Below, one piece after another: positions 33,457 to 42,243 of a stretch of DNA of 64,000 bases (its first letter is position 1; each line of letters opens with the position of its first letter). Source of the stretch: Olsenella sp. SW781. Its GTDB lineage: Bacteria; Actinomycetota; Coriobacteriia; Coriobacteriales; Atopobiaceae. The stretch lies in assembly GCF_012027725.1 (NCBI RefSeq), contig NZ_SJOU01000008.1, positions 1 to 64,000 on the forward strand, written 5' to 3'. A program made the translations under genes and the position numbers. The notes under the pieces were generated by a model that searched no databases, had not been told where the DNA came from, and was given only the letters and a program-made list of their open reading frames with translations.

Positions 33457-34074
33457 ATGACACGGGAGCGAGACGAGCGCGCAACTGCCGGTACGAGGGA
33501 GAATCTCGTCCGGGCCGCACTGCAGGAGTTTGCCACGAGGGGCTATGACGGGTCGTCGGTGCGGGAGATCTGCGCCGCCGCGGGAGTGACCACGGGCGCC
33601 CTCTACTTTTTCTTCAAGAACAAGGAGAACCTCTTCAGGGAGGCGATCTCCCCCGTCATGGAGCCGCTCGAGGACCTCATTCGAAGCGTGGGCTCCGACC
33701 GGGTGAGCAAGCTCATCGCCGAGGGACAGGCGCCCGAGGAGGGGCTTCCGGCTCGCGCGAGGAGGTTCCTCGAGCTCTGCGAGGAGCGGCGCGACGTGGT
33801 CGACGTGATCAAGAGGAACCGCGCGAGCGCGGTCGTGGAGAAGGTGAGGGGCGAGCACATCGCCGCCCTCTCGGAGACGATCCGGTCCTTCCTGCGCACG
33901 AGCGGGGCGTCGGAGATGGCGGAGGACGAGCTCGTGGTGGGATGGCTCGCCAACATCGCCCTCCGCTCGATCCTCGTGGTGGTCGAGCAGGAGGAGAGCC
34001 CCGAGGAGGCCCTCAAGCACCTCCGCGTCGTCTCGGAGTTCATCTCGGCGGGCGTGCTCTCCCTGCGCCGCTGA
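33457..34074 (+). CDS. TetR-family regulator
   Basis: A 205-residue regulator with an N-terminal TetR helix-turn-helix (SVREICAAAGVTTGALYFFF at about 34-53, preceded by LVRAALQEFATRGYDG). The ligand domain is unlike any named subfamily I know. The ATG at 33457 is the first sensible start; the ribosome site (GGGG) is weak. No obvious divergent partner gene is present, so its target is unknown. Confidence 0.85.
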   Translation: MTRERDERATAGTRENLVRAALQEFATRGYDGSSVREICAAAGVTTGALYFFFKNKENLFREAISPVMEPLEDLIRSVGSDRVSKLIAEGQAPEEGLPARARRFLELCEERRDVVDVIKRNRASAVVEKVRGEHIAALSETIRSFLRTSGASEMAEDELVVGWLANIALRSILVVVEQEESPEEALKHLRVVSEFISAGVLSLRR

Positions 34075-34104
34075 GGCCGCGCCCGCGCCGCTGAGGCCGC
34101 GCCC
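34065..34104. repeat. Exact 20-bp tandem duplication over a stop codon
   Basis: GCGCCGCTGAGGCCGCGCCC at 34065-34084 is repeated exactly at 34085-34104. The first copy contains the tetR stop codon. It looks like a recent slip or duplication. Confidence 0.85.
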
Positions 34105-34211
34105 GCGCCGCGACCGTCGCGCGTCGCCGCGTTCTCGTCGTGATACGCCGCCCGATGCGGTAGCCTTTCAGACGGACTTCAGTTTCTGAACGCGCGGGAC
34201 GAGGAGGCACC

Positions 34212-35147
34212 ATGCAGCGTATGAGAATCGGCACCCTTGCCATTGCGGCAGCGCTCGCCGCGACGCTCGGGGCATGCGGCGGAGGGGCGACGGACGGCGT
34301 GGACATTCCCTCGCTCGAGTCCCTCGAGGCGGGCTTTGTCGGCACCTGGGAGATCGAGTCGGCCACGTCGACGGACGGCGACATCACCGCGGATGACATC
34401 GCGGCCCTGAACGACCTCGGCATGAACGTGACCGTCGACCTCGGCGACGACGGCACGATGCTCATCGACGTCTTCGGCGACCAGACCACGGGCACGTGGG
34501 AGATCAAGGACGAGGGCACCCTCACGCTCTCCATCGAGGACGAGCCCCTCGACGCGCCGGTCGAGGACGGCACGCTCACGCTCTCCTACGAGGGCCAGAC
34601 CATGACCTTCGAGAAGGTCGACGACGAGCCCGACCTCGATCGCGACCCCTCCGAGAACGCGGGCGGCGTCGCGGACATGGAGGACACGGTGGAGGACCAG
34701 ATCGACGACGTCGACGACGTCTCGGACCTGGGCTCGGAGATGGACGAGCTCTTCTCCCCGGAGTCTGACCTCGCCATGACCGCGTACGCGGAGGGCGTCA
34801 CCGTCGACGCGCCGCTCGACGTGACGGTTGCCGACGACGAGACCGCGCTCATCAAGGTCACGGGCTTGGGGACCGACTACGAGGGCGACACGGGCTATCT
34901 CGTGACCGTGGAGAACCGCTCGGGGGCGAACTTCGTTGCCATGAACTTCGAGACCTCCGTCGACGGCCAGTACGTCGATGACTACGCCACGCTCGTCCGG
35001 CCGGTCCCGGCGGGGGAGAGCCGCTCGGCGTTCTTCTTCTTCGACGCCCAGGCCGTGAGCGTCTCGGCAGACTCCTCCTGCACCGCCACGATCGTGCTCT
35101 TCGACGAGTCGCTCAATCCCGTGGCGATGTACGACCTCGCCATCTAG
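34212..35147 (+). CDS. Acidic lipoprotein, unknown
   Basis: A 311-residue protein with a lipoprotein signal (MQRMRIGTLAIAAALAATLG, lipobox LGAC, Cys22). The mature region is very rich in Asp and Glu. Residues about 40-140 may be a small beta-rich domain (GTWEIES..., then TTGTWEIKDEGTL), and the C-terminal part (about 190-311) resembles an immunoglobulin-like extracellular fold (VTVENRSGANFVAMNFETS). No catalytic motif is seen. GAGGAGG precedes the start. It appears to be a single-gene unit. Confidence 0.75.
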   Translation: MQRMRIGTLAIAAALAATLGACGGGATDGVDIPSLESLEAGFVGTWEIESATSTDGDITADDIAALNDLGMNVTVDLGDDGTMLIDVFGDQTTGTWEIKDEGTLTLSIEDEPLDAPVEDGTLTLSYEGQTMTFEKVDDEPDLDRDPSENAGGVADMEDTVEDQIDDVDDVSDLGSEMDELFSPESDLAMTAYAEGVTVDAPLDVTVADDETALIKVTGLGTDYEGDTGYLVTVENRSGANFVAMNFETSVDGQYVDDYATLVRPVPAGESRSAFFFFDAQAVSVSADSSCTATIVLFDESLNPVAMYDLAI

Positions 35148-35284
35148 GGCCTCTCGGTCTTTGGCCTTCGGGCTTCGGGCCGGCGAGGCCGGCACCTCGT
35201 CGTTCACCTGACAGCGGGGTATGATAGGGCCGGGGCGCCGCACGGGCGTCCCGGCCCAGACGTGAGCGCAGAAACGAGGGAACC

Positions 35285-36253
35285 ATGCCAGACACCACGA
35301 GAGACCTGATCTTCCCGACGCCGATCTTCCACGAGAAGATCTGGGGCGGCCGCAAGCTTGCCGACGACTTCGGCTACGAGATCCCCGACGGCCCCATCGG
35401 CGAGTGCTGGGCCATCAGCGCCCACCCCAACGGGGACTGCGCGATCAGCGGGGGAGCCTGGGACGGCATGCGCCTCTCCGAGCTCTGGGACCAGCACCGC
35501 GAGCTCTTTGGCGGCGTGGAGGGCGATCGCTTCCCGCTGCTCGTCAAGATCATCGACGCCAAGGACAACCTCTCCGTCCAGGTGCACCCCGACGACGCCT
35601 ACGCCGCCGAGCACGAGAACGGCAGCCTCGGCAAGCGCGAGTGCTGGTACGTGCTCGCGGCGGACGAGGGCACGCAGATCGTCATCGGCCAGCGCGCGCA
35701 CGACCGCGCCGAGCTCGCGAGCATGATCGACGAGGGGCGCTGGGACGACATGCTCAACCTCGTGCCGTGCCACGTGGGCGACTTCTTCCCCATCGAGCCG
35801 GGCACCGTCCACGCCATCCAGGGCGGCACCCTCATCCTGGAGACGCAGCAGTCCTCCGACGTGACCTATCGCGTCTACGACTACGACCGCGTGGGCGACG
35901 ACGGCAAGCCGCGCGAGCTGCACATCCAGCAGAGCCTCGACGTGGTGGACTACGCAGCGCAGGCGCCGGCCTCCGGCGAGGTCACCGCTCCCGAGGTCGA
36001 CGGCGTGACCGAGCTCATGGAGTGCCCCAACTTCGTCGTGGACCGCGTCCGCGTGTCTGGCGAGAAGGACGTGGCGCAGCCGTATCCGTTCCTGTGCGTG
36101 AGCGTGATCGAGGGCTCCGGCACCGTGTGCGCCGCCGAGGCCGGCGTGGAGCACGAGATCGCCCGCGGGACGCACTTCCTGGCCCCCGCCGGCTGCGGGA
36201 CGCTGTCCTTCTCGGGCGACATGACCCTCGTGACCTCCCACCTGCCGGAGTAG
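35285..36253 (+). CDS. manA: Mannose-6-phosphate isomerase, class I (short form)
   Basis: A 322-residue cupin-type phosphomannose isomerase of the short Gram-positive form. The zinc-binding motifs are visible: VQVHPDDAYA with KRECWYVL (about 98-120), and PGTVHAIQGGTLILETQQSSD (about 178-198). It interconverts mannose 6-phosphate and fructose 6-phosphate. The start follows GAAACGAGGGAACC. It probably serves PTS-imported mannose; the nearby glk and PTS genes are consistent with this. Confidence 0.92.
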   Translation: MPDTTRDLIFPTPIFHEKIWGGRKLADDFGYEIPDGPIGECWAISAHPNGDCAISGGAWDGMRLSELWDQHRELFGGVEGDRFPLLVKIIDAKDNLSVQVHPDDAYAAEHENGSLGKRECWYVLAADEGTQIVIGQRAHDRAELASMIDEGRWDDMLNLVPCHVGDFFPIEPGTVHAIQGGTLILETQQSSDVTYRVYDYDRVGDDGKPRELHIQQSLDVVDYAAQAPASGEVTAPEVDGVTELMECPNFVVDRVRVSGEKDVAQPYPFLCVSVIEGSGTVCAAEAGVEHEIARGTHFLAPAGCGTLSFSGDMTLVTSHLPE

Positions 36254-36263
36254 CCGCCCACTC

Positions 36264-36334
36264 GTGGCGTGCCATTTGCGCCATTTGCGTCAGACGCCAG
36301 TGGCACGCCAAATAAACCTGACGCCAATGGCGCA
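36264..36334. repeat. Degenerate copy of the GTCAGGTTTGTTTGG palindrome
   Basis: GGCGTGCCA and GACGCCAGTGGCACGCC followed by AAATAAACCTGACGCC are recognisable modules, but the arms no longer match over their length. It looks like a decayed or rearranged element between manA and the next terminator. Confidence 0.6.
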
Positions 36335-36340
36335 ACACGA

Positions 36341-36373
36341 AAGCGCCGCCCGACGCAATGCCGGGCGGCGCTT
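36341..36373. terminator. Terminator between manA and mscL
   Basis: A perfect 12-bp stem AAGCGCCGCCCG (36341-36352 with 36362-36373) with a 9-nt loop, between two convergent genes. Confidence 0.75.
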
Positions 36374-36396
36374 CTGCTGCGGGTATGCAGGGGGGC

Positions 36397-36873
36397 CTAG
36401 GCCTCGATCTTCTCGCCGCAGTGCGGGCAGCGGGTGGCGCCGGCCTTGACCTCCTCGAGGCAGTACGGGCAGTGCGGGGCGGCAGCCTCCTCGGCAGCCT
36501 CCTCGTCGGCCTCCTTCTTGGCGAGGGCGTCCATCTTCTCGCGCATGGTGTTCAGGGCCTTGACCAGGCAGAAGACCACGAAGGCGATGATCAGGAAGTT
36601 GATCACGGCGGAGATGAAGGCGCCGAGGTCGATGAACTGGTCGGTGCCGGGGACGGCCCAGCGCAGGCCGTTGATGACCTCGGTCGCGCCGTCGGAGGCG
36701 CCGCCGGTGATGGTGCTCGTGGAGGTGGTCACGAGGGTGATCAGCGGGTTGATGAGGTTGCTCACGAGCGAGTTGACGATGGCGGTGAACGCGCCGCCGA
36801 CGATGATACCGACGGCCATGTCCATCACGTTACCGCGGGCGATGAACTCCTTGAACTCATCGACGATCTTCAT
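36397..36873 (-). CDS. mscL: MscL mechanosensitive channel with C-terminal zinc ribbon
   Basis: A 158-residue large-conductance mechanosensitive channel. The N-terminus FKEFIARGNVMDMAVGIIVG is the classic MscL start and first membrane helix; the second helix is AVINFLIIAFVVFCLVKALN near 88-107. The usual cytoplasmic helix is followed by an added tail with two CxxC knuckles (HCPYC and RCPHC, about 132-155), a likely zinc ribbon. MscL opens under hypo-osmotic shock to release solutes. The ribosome site is AGAAAGG. The tail is the unusual part. Confidence 0.92.
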   Translation of the reverse strand: MKIVDEFKEFIARGNVMDMAVGIIVGGAFTAIVNSLVSNLINPLITLVTTSTSTITGGASDGATEVINGLRWAVPGTDQFIDLGAFISAVINFLIIAFVVFCLVKALNTMREKMDALAKKEADEEAAEEAAAPHCPYCLEEVKAGATRCPHCGEKIEA

Positions 36874-36949
36874 GCAGGAACCTTTCTGTCTTGGGGCAAA
36901 ACTCAGCTAGCATAGCATTCTTAATCGACGCAACCGTCGGGAGCCAGAT

Positions 36950-37423
36950 TCAATTTTTGGATGAACTCCAGCCCAGCTCGTCGGTGTCGAGAAGGACGGT
37001 GAAGGGCCCGTCGTTCACGAGGCTCACGCGCATGTCAGCCCCGAAGACGCCCCGTCCCACGCGACCGGCCCCGAGGTCCGCCTCCGCGAGGTCGCAGAAG
37101 CGGTCGTACAGGCGCTCCGCGAGCTCGGGCCCGGCGGCCCCCGTGAACGAGGGCCGGTTGCCGCGGCGGGCGTCGGCGTAGAGCGTGAACTGGCTCACCA
37201 CGAGGACCGAGCCTGCGGTGTCCGCGAGCGAGCGGTTGGTCTTGCCCGCGTCGTCCGCGCAGATGCGCAGCGCGGCGACCTTGCGCCACAGCCGTTCCGC
37301 CAGCGCCTCGTCATCGCCGGGCGCCACGCCCAGCAGCACGAGGTAGCCGGCGCCGCAGCTGCCCACCACGGCGCCTCCCACCTCCACGGATGCGCGCTCA
37401 ACGCGCTGTATGAGTGCCCTCAT
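36950..37423 (-). CDS. dtd: D-aminoacyl-tRNA deacylase
   Basis: A 157-residue DTD protein. Conserved segments are MRALIQRVERASVEV at the start, SQFTLYADARRGNRPSF (about 80-96) and the VNDGPFTVLLDT region near the end. It removes D-amino acids from mischarged tRNA. The ATG at 37423 is preceded by GGGAGAG; an upstream frame to 37663 lies inside the peptidase gene. It may be transcribed with the M32 gene upstream. Confidence 0.93.
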   Translation of the reverse strand: MRALIQRVERASVEVGGAVVGSCGAGYLVLLGVAPGDDEALAERLWRKVAALRICADDAGKTNRSLADTAGSVLVVSQFTLYADARRGNRPSFTGAAGPELAERLYDRFCDLAEADLGAGRVGRGVFGADMRVSLVNDGPFTVLLDTDELGWSSSKN

Positions 37424-37440
37424 GCGTCTCTCCCGTCGTC

Positions 37441-37487
37441 TCCCATGACCTGTCCCGTTTTCTCTGAGAGAAAAAACGCGTCCCCAA
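37441..37487. repeat. Relic of the 26178 palindrome family
   Basis: CTGTCCCGTTTTCTCTGAGA followed by GAAAAAACGCGTCCCCAAAT has the same order of blocks as the perfect palindrome at 26178-26289 but only the short TTTTCTC/GAGAAAA core still pairs. It lies between dtd and the M32 gene. Confidence 0.5.
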
Positions 37488-37488
37488 A

Positions 37489-39033
37489 TTACAGACGGTA
37501 GAGGGCGGAGAACTTCTCGGTGAGGTAGTCCGTGTAGTAGGTGGGCGAGAAGGGCTCGCCGCACGCGGCCTCGATGAGCTCGCCGGAGTCCTTGGCACGG
37601 CCCCAGCGCCAGATGTTGTCGCGCAGCCACGAGCGGACGGGCGCAAGGTCGCCGGAGGCGCACACGGCGTCGAAGTCCATGCCGCCGCGCACCATCGCGG
37701 CCTTGAGCTGCGAGCCGAAGGCGGACCCGAGCGCGTAGGTGGGGAAGTACCCGAAGGAGCCGCCCGACCAGTGGGTGTCCTGGAGCGCGCCGCGCGCGTC
37801 GTCGGGGACGTCCACGCCGAGGTACGCGCGGTACTTCTCTGCCCAGAGGCCCGGGACGTCCGCGGCGTGGGCCTCGCCCGAGAAGAGCAGCTGCTCGATC
37901 TCATAGCGCACGAGGACGTGGAGCGGGTAGGTGAGCTCGTCGGCCTCGGTGCGGACGAGCCCCGGCTCGGCGCAGTTCTCGGCGAGGTAGAGCTGGTGTG
38001 CCGTCACGCGGCCGAACTGCCCGGGGAAGTGACGGCGCAGCACCTGGAGGAGCGGCTCGGCGAAGGCCTCGGAGCGACCCACGAGGTTCTCGAAGAAGCG
38101 CGACTGCGCCTCGTGCATGCCCATCGAGGTGCCGCCCGCAAGCGAGGTCCCGGCGTAGGCGGCGTCGACGTTCTGCTCGTAGAGGGCGTGGCCTCCCTCG
38201 TGCAGGATCGAGAACACGTTGGAGAGCACGTTGTCCGCGTAGGCGTGCCCGGTCACGATGACAAAGTCGCGCGAGAGCCCGCTCGTGAAGGGGTGCTCCG
38301 TGCGGCCGACCCAGAGGGCGTCGGCATCGAGCCCCTCGAGCCGCACGAGGTCGTCGGCGAGGCGCCACTGGCGCTCCTCGTCGAAGGTCCCGTCCACGCA
38401 GGCGTGGCTCGGCTTGTGGCGGCTTGCCATGCAGTCGGCCAGAAGCGGCACCACGCAGTCCCTCACCTGCGAGAAGAACCGGTCGTAGAAGGCGCGGTCG
38501 GTCCCGCGCTCGTACTCGTTCAGCCAGACGTCATACGGGTCCTTCTCGGCGTCCTTGCAGGCGGCCATGCGCCTGAGCGCGTCGACGATGCGGTCGACGT
38601 AGGGCTCGAAGGACGCCCAGTCGTTGGCGGCCTTGGCCCGCCGCCAGACGTCGTTGGCCTCCACGGTGAGCCGGCTGAACGCGGCCTGCTCCTCCGCGGG
38701 GACGTCGACGAGCGACGCGCGGTCGTGCTTGAGGACGCGCACCTGCGCCATGCGGGTCTCGCCCAGGAGCTCGGGCTGCTGCTCCAGGCGGTCGAGCAGC
38801 GGCCCCACGGCGGGGTCGCAGAGCGCGCGCACGCTCATCTCCTGGAGCTGCGCCACCGCCTCGGCGCGCTGCGCGGTGGCGCGCGGCGGGTCGATCACCT
38901 GGCCAAGCGAGTCGATCTCGCCCATGGCGTAGCCGAGCGAGAAGAGCGTGCGCTCGAGGGCGTCGAGGGCCTCCATGTCCGCGCGGGGGTTGGGGAGGGC
39001 GGCGTTGAGCTGCGTGTTGTCTGTGGGTGCCAT
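37489..39033 (-). CDS. M32 family carboxypeptidase (Taq type)
   Basis: A 514-residue zinc metallocarboxypeptidase of family M32. The zinc motif HEGGH is at residues 278-282 and the family HEAQS motif follows about 30 residues later (GMHEAQSRFFEN). Members cut single residues from peptide C-termini in the cytoplasm. ACGAGGAGCG lies before the ATG at 39033. It is divergent from the glucokinase gene. Confidence 0.92.
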   Translation of the reverse strand: MAPTDNTQLNAALPNPRADMEALDALERTLFSLGYAMGEIDSLGQVIDPPRATAQRAEAVAQLQEMSVRALCDPAVGPLLDRLEQQPELLGETRMAQVRVLKHDRASLVDVPAEEQAAFSRLTVEANDVWRRAKAANDWASFEPYVDRIVDALRRMAACKDAEKDPYDVWLNEYERGTDRAFYDRFFSQVRDCVVPLLADCMASRHKPSHACVDGTFDEERQWRLADDLVRLEGLDADALWVGRTEHPFTSGLSRDFVIVTGHAYADNVLSNVFSILHEGGHALYEQNVDAAYAGTSLAGGTSMGMHEAQSRFFENLVGRSEAFAEPLLQVLRRHFPGQFGRVTAHQLYLAENCAEPGLVRTEADELTYPLHVLVRYEIEQLLFSGEAHAADVPGLWAEKYRAYLGVDVPDDARGALQDTHWSGGSFGYFPTYALGSAFGSQLKAAMVRGGMDFDAVCASGDLAPVRSWLRDNIWRWGRAKDSGELIEAACGEPFSPTYYTDYLTEKFSALYRL

Positions 39034-39225
39034 AATCGCTCCTCGTGGGTTGTCGTGGGATGTGCGGCCGGCGGCGAGCCGGCGGCCTACCTCACAGTCT
39101 ACCCGTCCTACCGGTCATGTCAGAAGTGGTGCAATCTGCGCCCAAAACGACCATGACGCGAGAAGAAGGCCGTATCATCTGTAGTACGGAAAACTGGCGC
39201 GACCCCGTGGGGCAAGGAGGCACCA

Positions 39226-40197
39226 ATGGAAGCGGTTCTTGGCATCGACGTCGGCGGGACGAGCATCAAGGCGGGGCTCTTCACCCCGTCGGGCGAGCTT
39301 CTCGAGGAGCGCAAGATCCCCACTCCCGAGCTCGTGACCGAGGAGGCGTACGCGGTCGTGACCGGTGGCATCGAGAAGATCCTCGCCGCGCACGACGCCG
39401 CTGCCGGAGACGTCATCGCCTGCGGCCTGGATATCCCCGGCCCCGTGGCAGACGACGGCACGGTGGGCGTCCTCCCCAACATCAAGCTCGACCCGGAGGG
39501 CATGGTGAGCGCGCTGACCACGGTCTTCCCCAACGCGACGGTCGCCTTCATCAACGACGCCAACGCGGCCGCGCTCGGCGAGATGTGGGCCGGCGTGGCG
39601 CAGCAGGTCTCGAGCTACGTGCTCATCGCCCTGGGCACGGGCGTGGGCGCGGGCGTGGTCTCCAACGGCAAGCTCGTGGCGGGCGCCTTTGGCGCCGGCG
39701 GCGAGATCGGCCACATCACGGTCAACCGCGAGGAGACCCTGACCTGCGGCTGCGGCCGTCGCGGCTGCCTCGAGCAGTACGCCTCCGCCAAGGGCATCGT
39801 CCGCCTCTACCTCGAGGAGTGCGAGCGACGCGGCGTGAAGCCCGTGCCCGTGGAGCACGCCACCGACACCCTCTCCGTCTTCCGCGCGCTCGCGGGCGGC
39901 GACGAGTGCGCCAAGGTGGCGGTGCACAAGATGTGCGACTACCTGGCCCAGGCCATGGCGCAGATCTCCTGCGTGGTGGACCCCACGATGTACCTCATCG
40001 GCGGCGGCGTGGCGGGGGCCTTCGCGACCTTCGCCCCGGAGCTGCGCGCGCTCTTCGCCGAGTACGCGTTCCCCGCGAGCAGGGAGGCCCGCATCGAGGC
40101 GGCGAGCCTCGGCAACCAGGCGGCCATGTACGGCTGCGCGTACGAGGCGCTCCGCCTGCGCAGGGAGGCCCTGCGCCTCGACGCGGACGCGTCGTAG
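39226..40197 (+). CDS. glk: ROK-family glucokinase
   Basis: A 323-residue ROK kinase. The ATP loop is GIDVGGTSIKAGLF (residues 6-19), NDANAAALGE lies near 110-120, and the zinc-binding ROK signature GCGRRGCLEQY lies around 178-188 after GGEIGHITV. It most likely phosphorylates glucose; ROK enzymes can also use other hexoses. AAGGAGG precedes the start. Confidence 0.9.
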   Translation: MEAVLGIDVGGTSIKAGLFTPSGELLEERKIPTPELVTEEAYAVVTGGIEKILAAHDAAAGDVIACGLDIPGPVADDGTVGVLPNIKLDPEGMVSALTTVFPNATVAFINDANAAALGEMWAGVAQQVSSYVLIALGTGVGAGVVSNGKLVAGAFGAGGEIGHITVNREETLTCGCGRRGCLEQYASAKGIVRLYLEECERRGVKPVPVEHATDTLSVFRALAGGDECAKVAVHKMCDYLAQAMAQISCVVDPTMYLIGGGVAGAFATFAPELRALFAEYAFPASREARIEAASLGNQAAMYGCAYEALRLRREALRLDADAS

Positions 40198-40321
40198 GGA
40201 TGGCCGACTAGAACCGCCGCGGCGGTGGTATCCTAGCTATGTTGCTTTGCATACGAGCCGCCCCCGCCGGACGACGGCGCGCAGGGCGATAAGAACGTTT
40301 ACTTGCGAGTGAGGAGTCACC

Positions 40322-40780
40322 ATGAGCGATTACGTCTCTGCGTCTCACGTTGTTCTCGGCTGCTCGGCCTCCACGGTCGACGAGGTCCTCAAGCTCCTTT
40401 CGGAGCAGGCGGTCTCCTTCGGCATCGCCACCGACGCCGAGGCGCTCTGCGAGGCCTTCAAGGCGCGCGAGGCCGAGGGCACGACGGGCATGATGGGCGG
40501 CTTCGCCATCCCGCACGCCAAGAGCGACGCCGTCACGCAGGCCGCCATCATCGTCGACAAGTTCGACGAGGGGGTTGTCTGGCCGTCCATGGACGATGCG
40601 CCGATCACCTGCGCCATCGCCCTGCTTACCCCCGCCTCCGAGGCGGGCACCACGCATCTCCAGCTCCTCTCCAAGGTCGCCGTGCTCCTCATGAACGAGG
40701 ACTTCCGCACGAGCGTCCAGGCCGCCGACGACCCGGCCAAGATCGCGGAGCTCATCAGCGCGGGCATCGCCGCCGAGTAG
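40322..40780 (+). CDS. PTS fructose-class EIIA (orphan)
   Basis: A 152-residue EIIA of the fructose/mannitol class. The phosphohistidine is His65 in GFAIPHAKSDAV. No EIIB or EIIC of this class is next to it, so it may serve a transporter elsewhere or have a regulatory role. GAGGAGT precedes the ATG. It is not the mannose-class EIIA missing from the ugl operon; the folds differ. Confidence 0.88.
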   Translation: MSDYVSASHVVLGCSASTVDEVLKLLSEQAVSFGIATDAEALCEAFKAREAEGTTGMMGGFAIPHAKSDAVTQAAIIVDKFDEGVVWPSMDDAPITCAIALLTPASEAGTTHLQLLSKVAVLLMNEDFRTSVQAADDPAKIAELISAGIAAE

Positions 40781-40789
40781 CCACCCGAC

Positions 40790-40844
40790 GTGCCACTGGC
40801 GTCAGGTTTATTTGGCATGACAAAGGGGACGGGGTAGTTTGTCA
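40790..40844. repeat. Hybrid of two repeat families
   Basis: A single arm GTGCCACTGGCGTCAGG plus TTTATTTGGCA is joined at 40816-40818 to TGACAAAGGGGACGGGGTAG and TTTGTCA, a small hairpin of the GGGGAC type (TGACAAA at 40818-40824 pairs with 40838-40844). The partner arm of the first family is missing. Confidence 0.65.
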
Positions 40845-40871
40845 GAATCGGGCCCGGCGCAAGAGCGTCGG

Positions 40872-40928
40872 GTCCCTCCTTTAGGGACGTCCCATATGAC
40901 GGGGCCGCCCTCCAGAGAGGACGGCCCC
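40872..40928. terminator. Two hairpins between EIIA and the aldolase gene
   Basis: GTCCCT/AGGGAC (40872-40888) is followed by a larger stem GGGGCCGCCCT (40901-40911 with 40918-40928, one mismatch). The flanking genes are convergent. Confidence 0.6.
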
Positions 40929-40971
40929 GAATACGTCTTACCTTCTCGCCGCGTCCTGTTGCCGAGCGCCC

Positions 40972-41823
40972 CTACGCCTTGTTGACGGAGCCGAGGTTGG
41001 TCATGCGGACCTTGACGAGGTTGGTGATCTCCTCCATGCCCGGCTTGTTGGCCTTCTTGGGGTCAAAGACGCCAGGGTTCTCGGCCATGAAGCCCATGAA
41101 GCCGCGCATGAACGCCTGGCGAAGCTCGGTGGCGTAGTTGACCTTGCAGATGCCGTTCTTGACGGCCTCGGCGACCTGGTCGTCGGGCACGCCAGAGGTG
41201 CCGTGGAGCACGAGCGGCACGTCCACGACGGAGCGGATGGCCTTCACCACGTCCTGCTCGATGTGCGGGGTCTCGGTGTAGACGCCGTGCGCGGTGCCCA
41301 CGCCGATGGCAAGGGAGGTGCAGCCGGTGCGCTCGACGAACTCGCGGGCCTCGTCCGGGTCGGTGTAGGGGTTCTCGCCCTCCACGGCGGGGCCGTCGTC
41401 CTCCTTGCCGCCGACCTTGCCGAGCTCGGCCTCGACGGGGATGTTGAGGGGCTTGGCGACCTTGGTCACGGAGGCGGTGAGGGCGATGTTGTCCTCGAAG
41501 GAGTCGTGGCTGCCGTCGATCATGACGGAGGTGTAGCCGGCCTTCATGGCCTGGACGGCGCGGTCGAAGCCGTCACCGTGGTCGAGGTGGATGGCCACGG
41601 GGACGCTTGCCTGCTCGGCGGCTACGCGGCACATGGCGGCAAAGTAGTCGAGGTTGGCGTACTTCACGGTGCCGGGCGTGGTCTGCATGATGACGGGGGA
41701 GCGAAGCTCCTCGGCGGCCTTCACGACGGCCATGACGAACTCGAGGCTCTCGACGTTGAACGCGCCGACGGCATAGTGGCCGGCCTGGGCGTCGAGCAGC
41801 ATCTCCTTGGTGGTGACGAGCAT
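40972..41823 (-). CDS. Class II fructose/tagatose-bisphosphate aldolase
   Basis: A 283-residue zinc-dependent aldolase. The metal-binding histidines lie in AIHLDHGDGF (about 80-89) and VLHGTSGVP (about 208), with the monovalent-ion loop GTAHGVY near 178-184. Size and sequence fit the short FbaA/GatY/KbaY group. In glycolysis it would cleave fructose 1,6-bisphosphate; with LacAB and LacC at 48-51 kb it could also be the tagatose 1,6-bisphosphate aldolase, since no lacD is present. GAAGGGAG precedes the ATG at 41823. Confidence 0.88.
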   Translation of the reverse strand: MLVTTKEMLLDAQAGHYAVGAFNVESLEFVMAVVKAAEELRSPVIMQTTPGTVKYANLDYFAAMCRVAAEQASVPVAIHLDHGDGFDRAVQAMKAGYTSVMIDGSHDSFEDNIALTASVTKVAKPLNIPVEAELGKVGGKEDDGPAVEGENPYTDPDEAREFVERTGCTSLAIGVGTAHGVYTETPHIEQDVVKAIRSVVDVPLVLHGTSGVPDDQVAEAVKNGICKVNYATELRQAFMRGFMGFMAENPGVFDPKKANKPGMEEITNLVKVRMTNLGSVNKA

Positions 41824-42243
41824 CCGAACTCCCTTCCTCGGACTGACTGACGCCGCTATTGTACGTAGGGATGCGAGTTCGTGTATGGCTAGGCTGCCGC
41901 GGGCGGCCGCCCGGGCCCGGCAAAAGGGAAACCAAATGCAAGGGCAGGCGCCTCTCCCGCAGCGTCTCCTCGGAGGGCGCGCGCAGGCACGGCGCAGGTT
42001 CTTCTCGCCAAAGCGGCGGCGCCGGGCATTGTTCGATTTGCGGTGCACGTGGGGCGTCCTCCGGAAACCACGCCGCCGAAGCGGGGACCCCTTCCGCGCG
42101 GCCTTCAGGCCGCGCCCATAGTGCCTCTTTCCAAAACGAAAGAAAAAGCAATGTGATAGATTGCTTCTAAAGAAAGAATAGGAAACACAATTCGCACACA
42201 TTCGCACAGGGCGCGGGCGGGCAACCGAGAAGGGCGGAAGACC
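41824..42243. promoter_or_regulatory. 420-bp divergent intergenic region
   Basis: No convincing gene. A perfect 8-bp hairpin GCGCGGCC-TTCA-GGCCGCGC lies at 42096-42115, and GGTTCTTCTCGCC at 41998-42010. AT-rich sequence from about 42135 to 42200 likely holds the promoter of the DeoR gene. Direct repeats ATTCGCACA at 42190-42198 and 42200-42208 are a candidate operator. Confidence 0.45.

Noticed and set aside
40322-40780. Use of this EIIA as the missing EIIA of the ugl PTS
   Set aside because: It is of the fructose class (GFAIPHAKSD), whose fold differs from the mannose-class EIIA that partners EIIB with the RLVHGQ motif.
41824-42243. Small protein genes in the aldolase/DeoR gap
   Set aside because: Open frames exist but lack ribosome sites and have Arg/Pro-rich composition.
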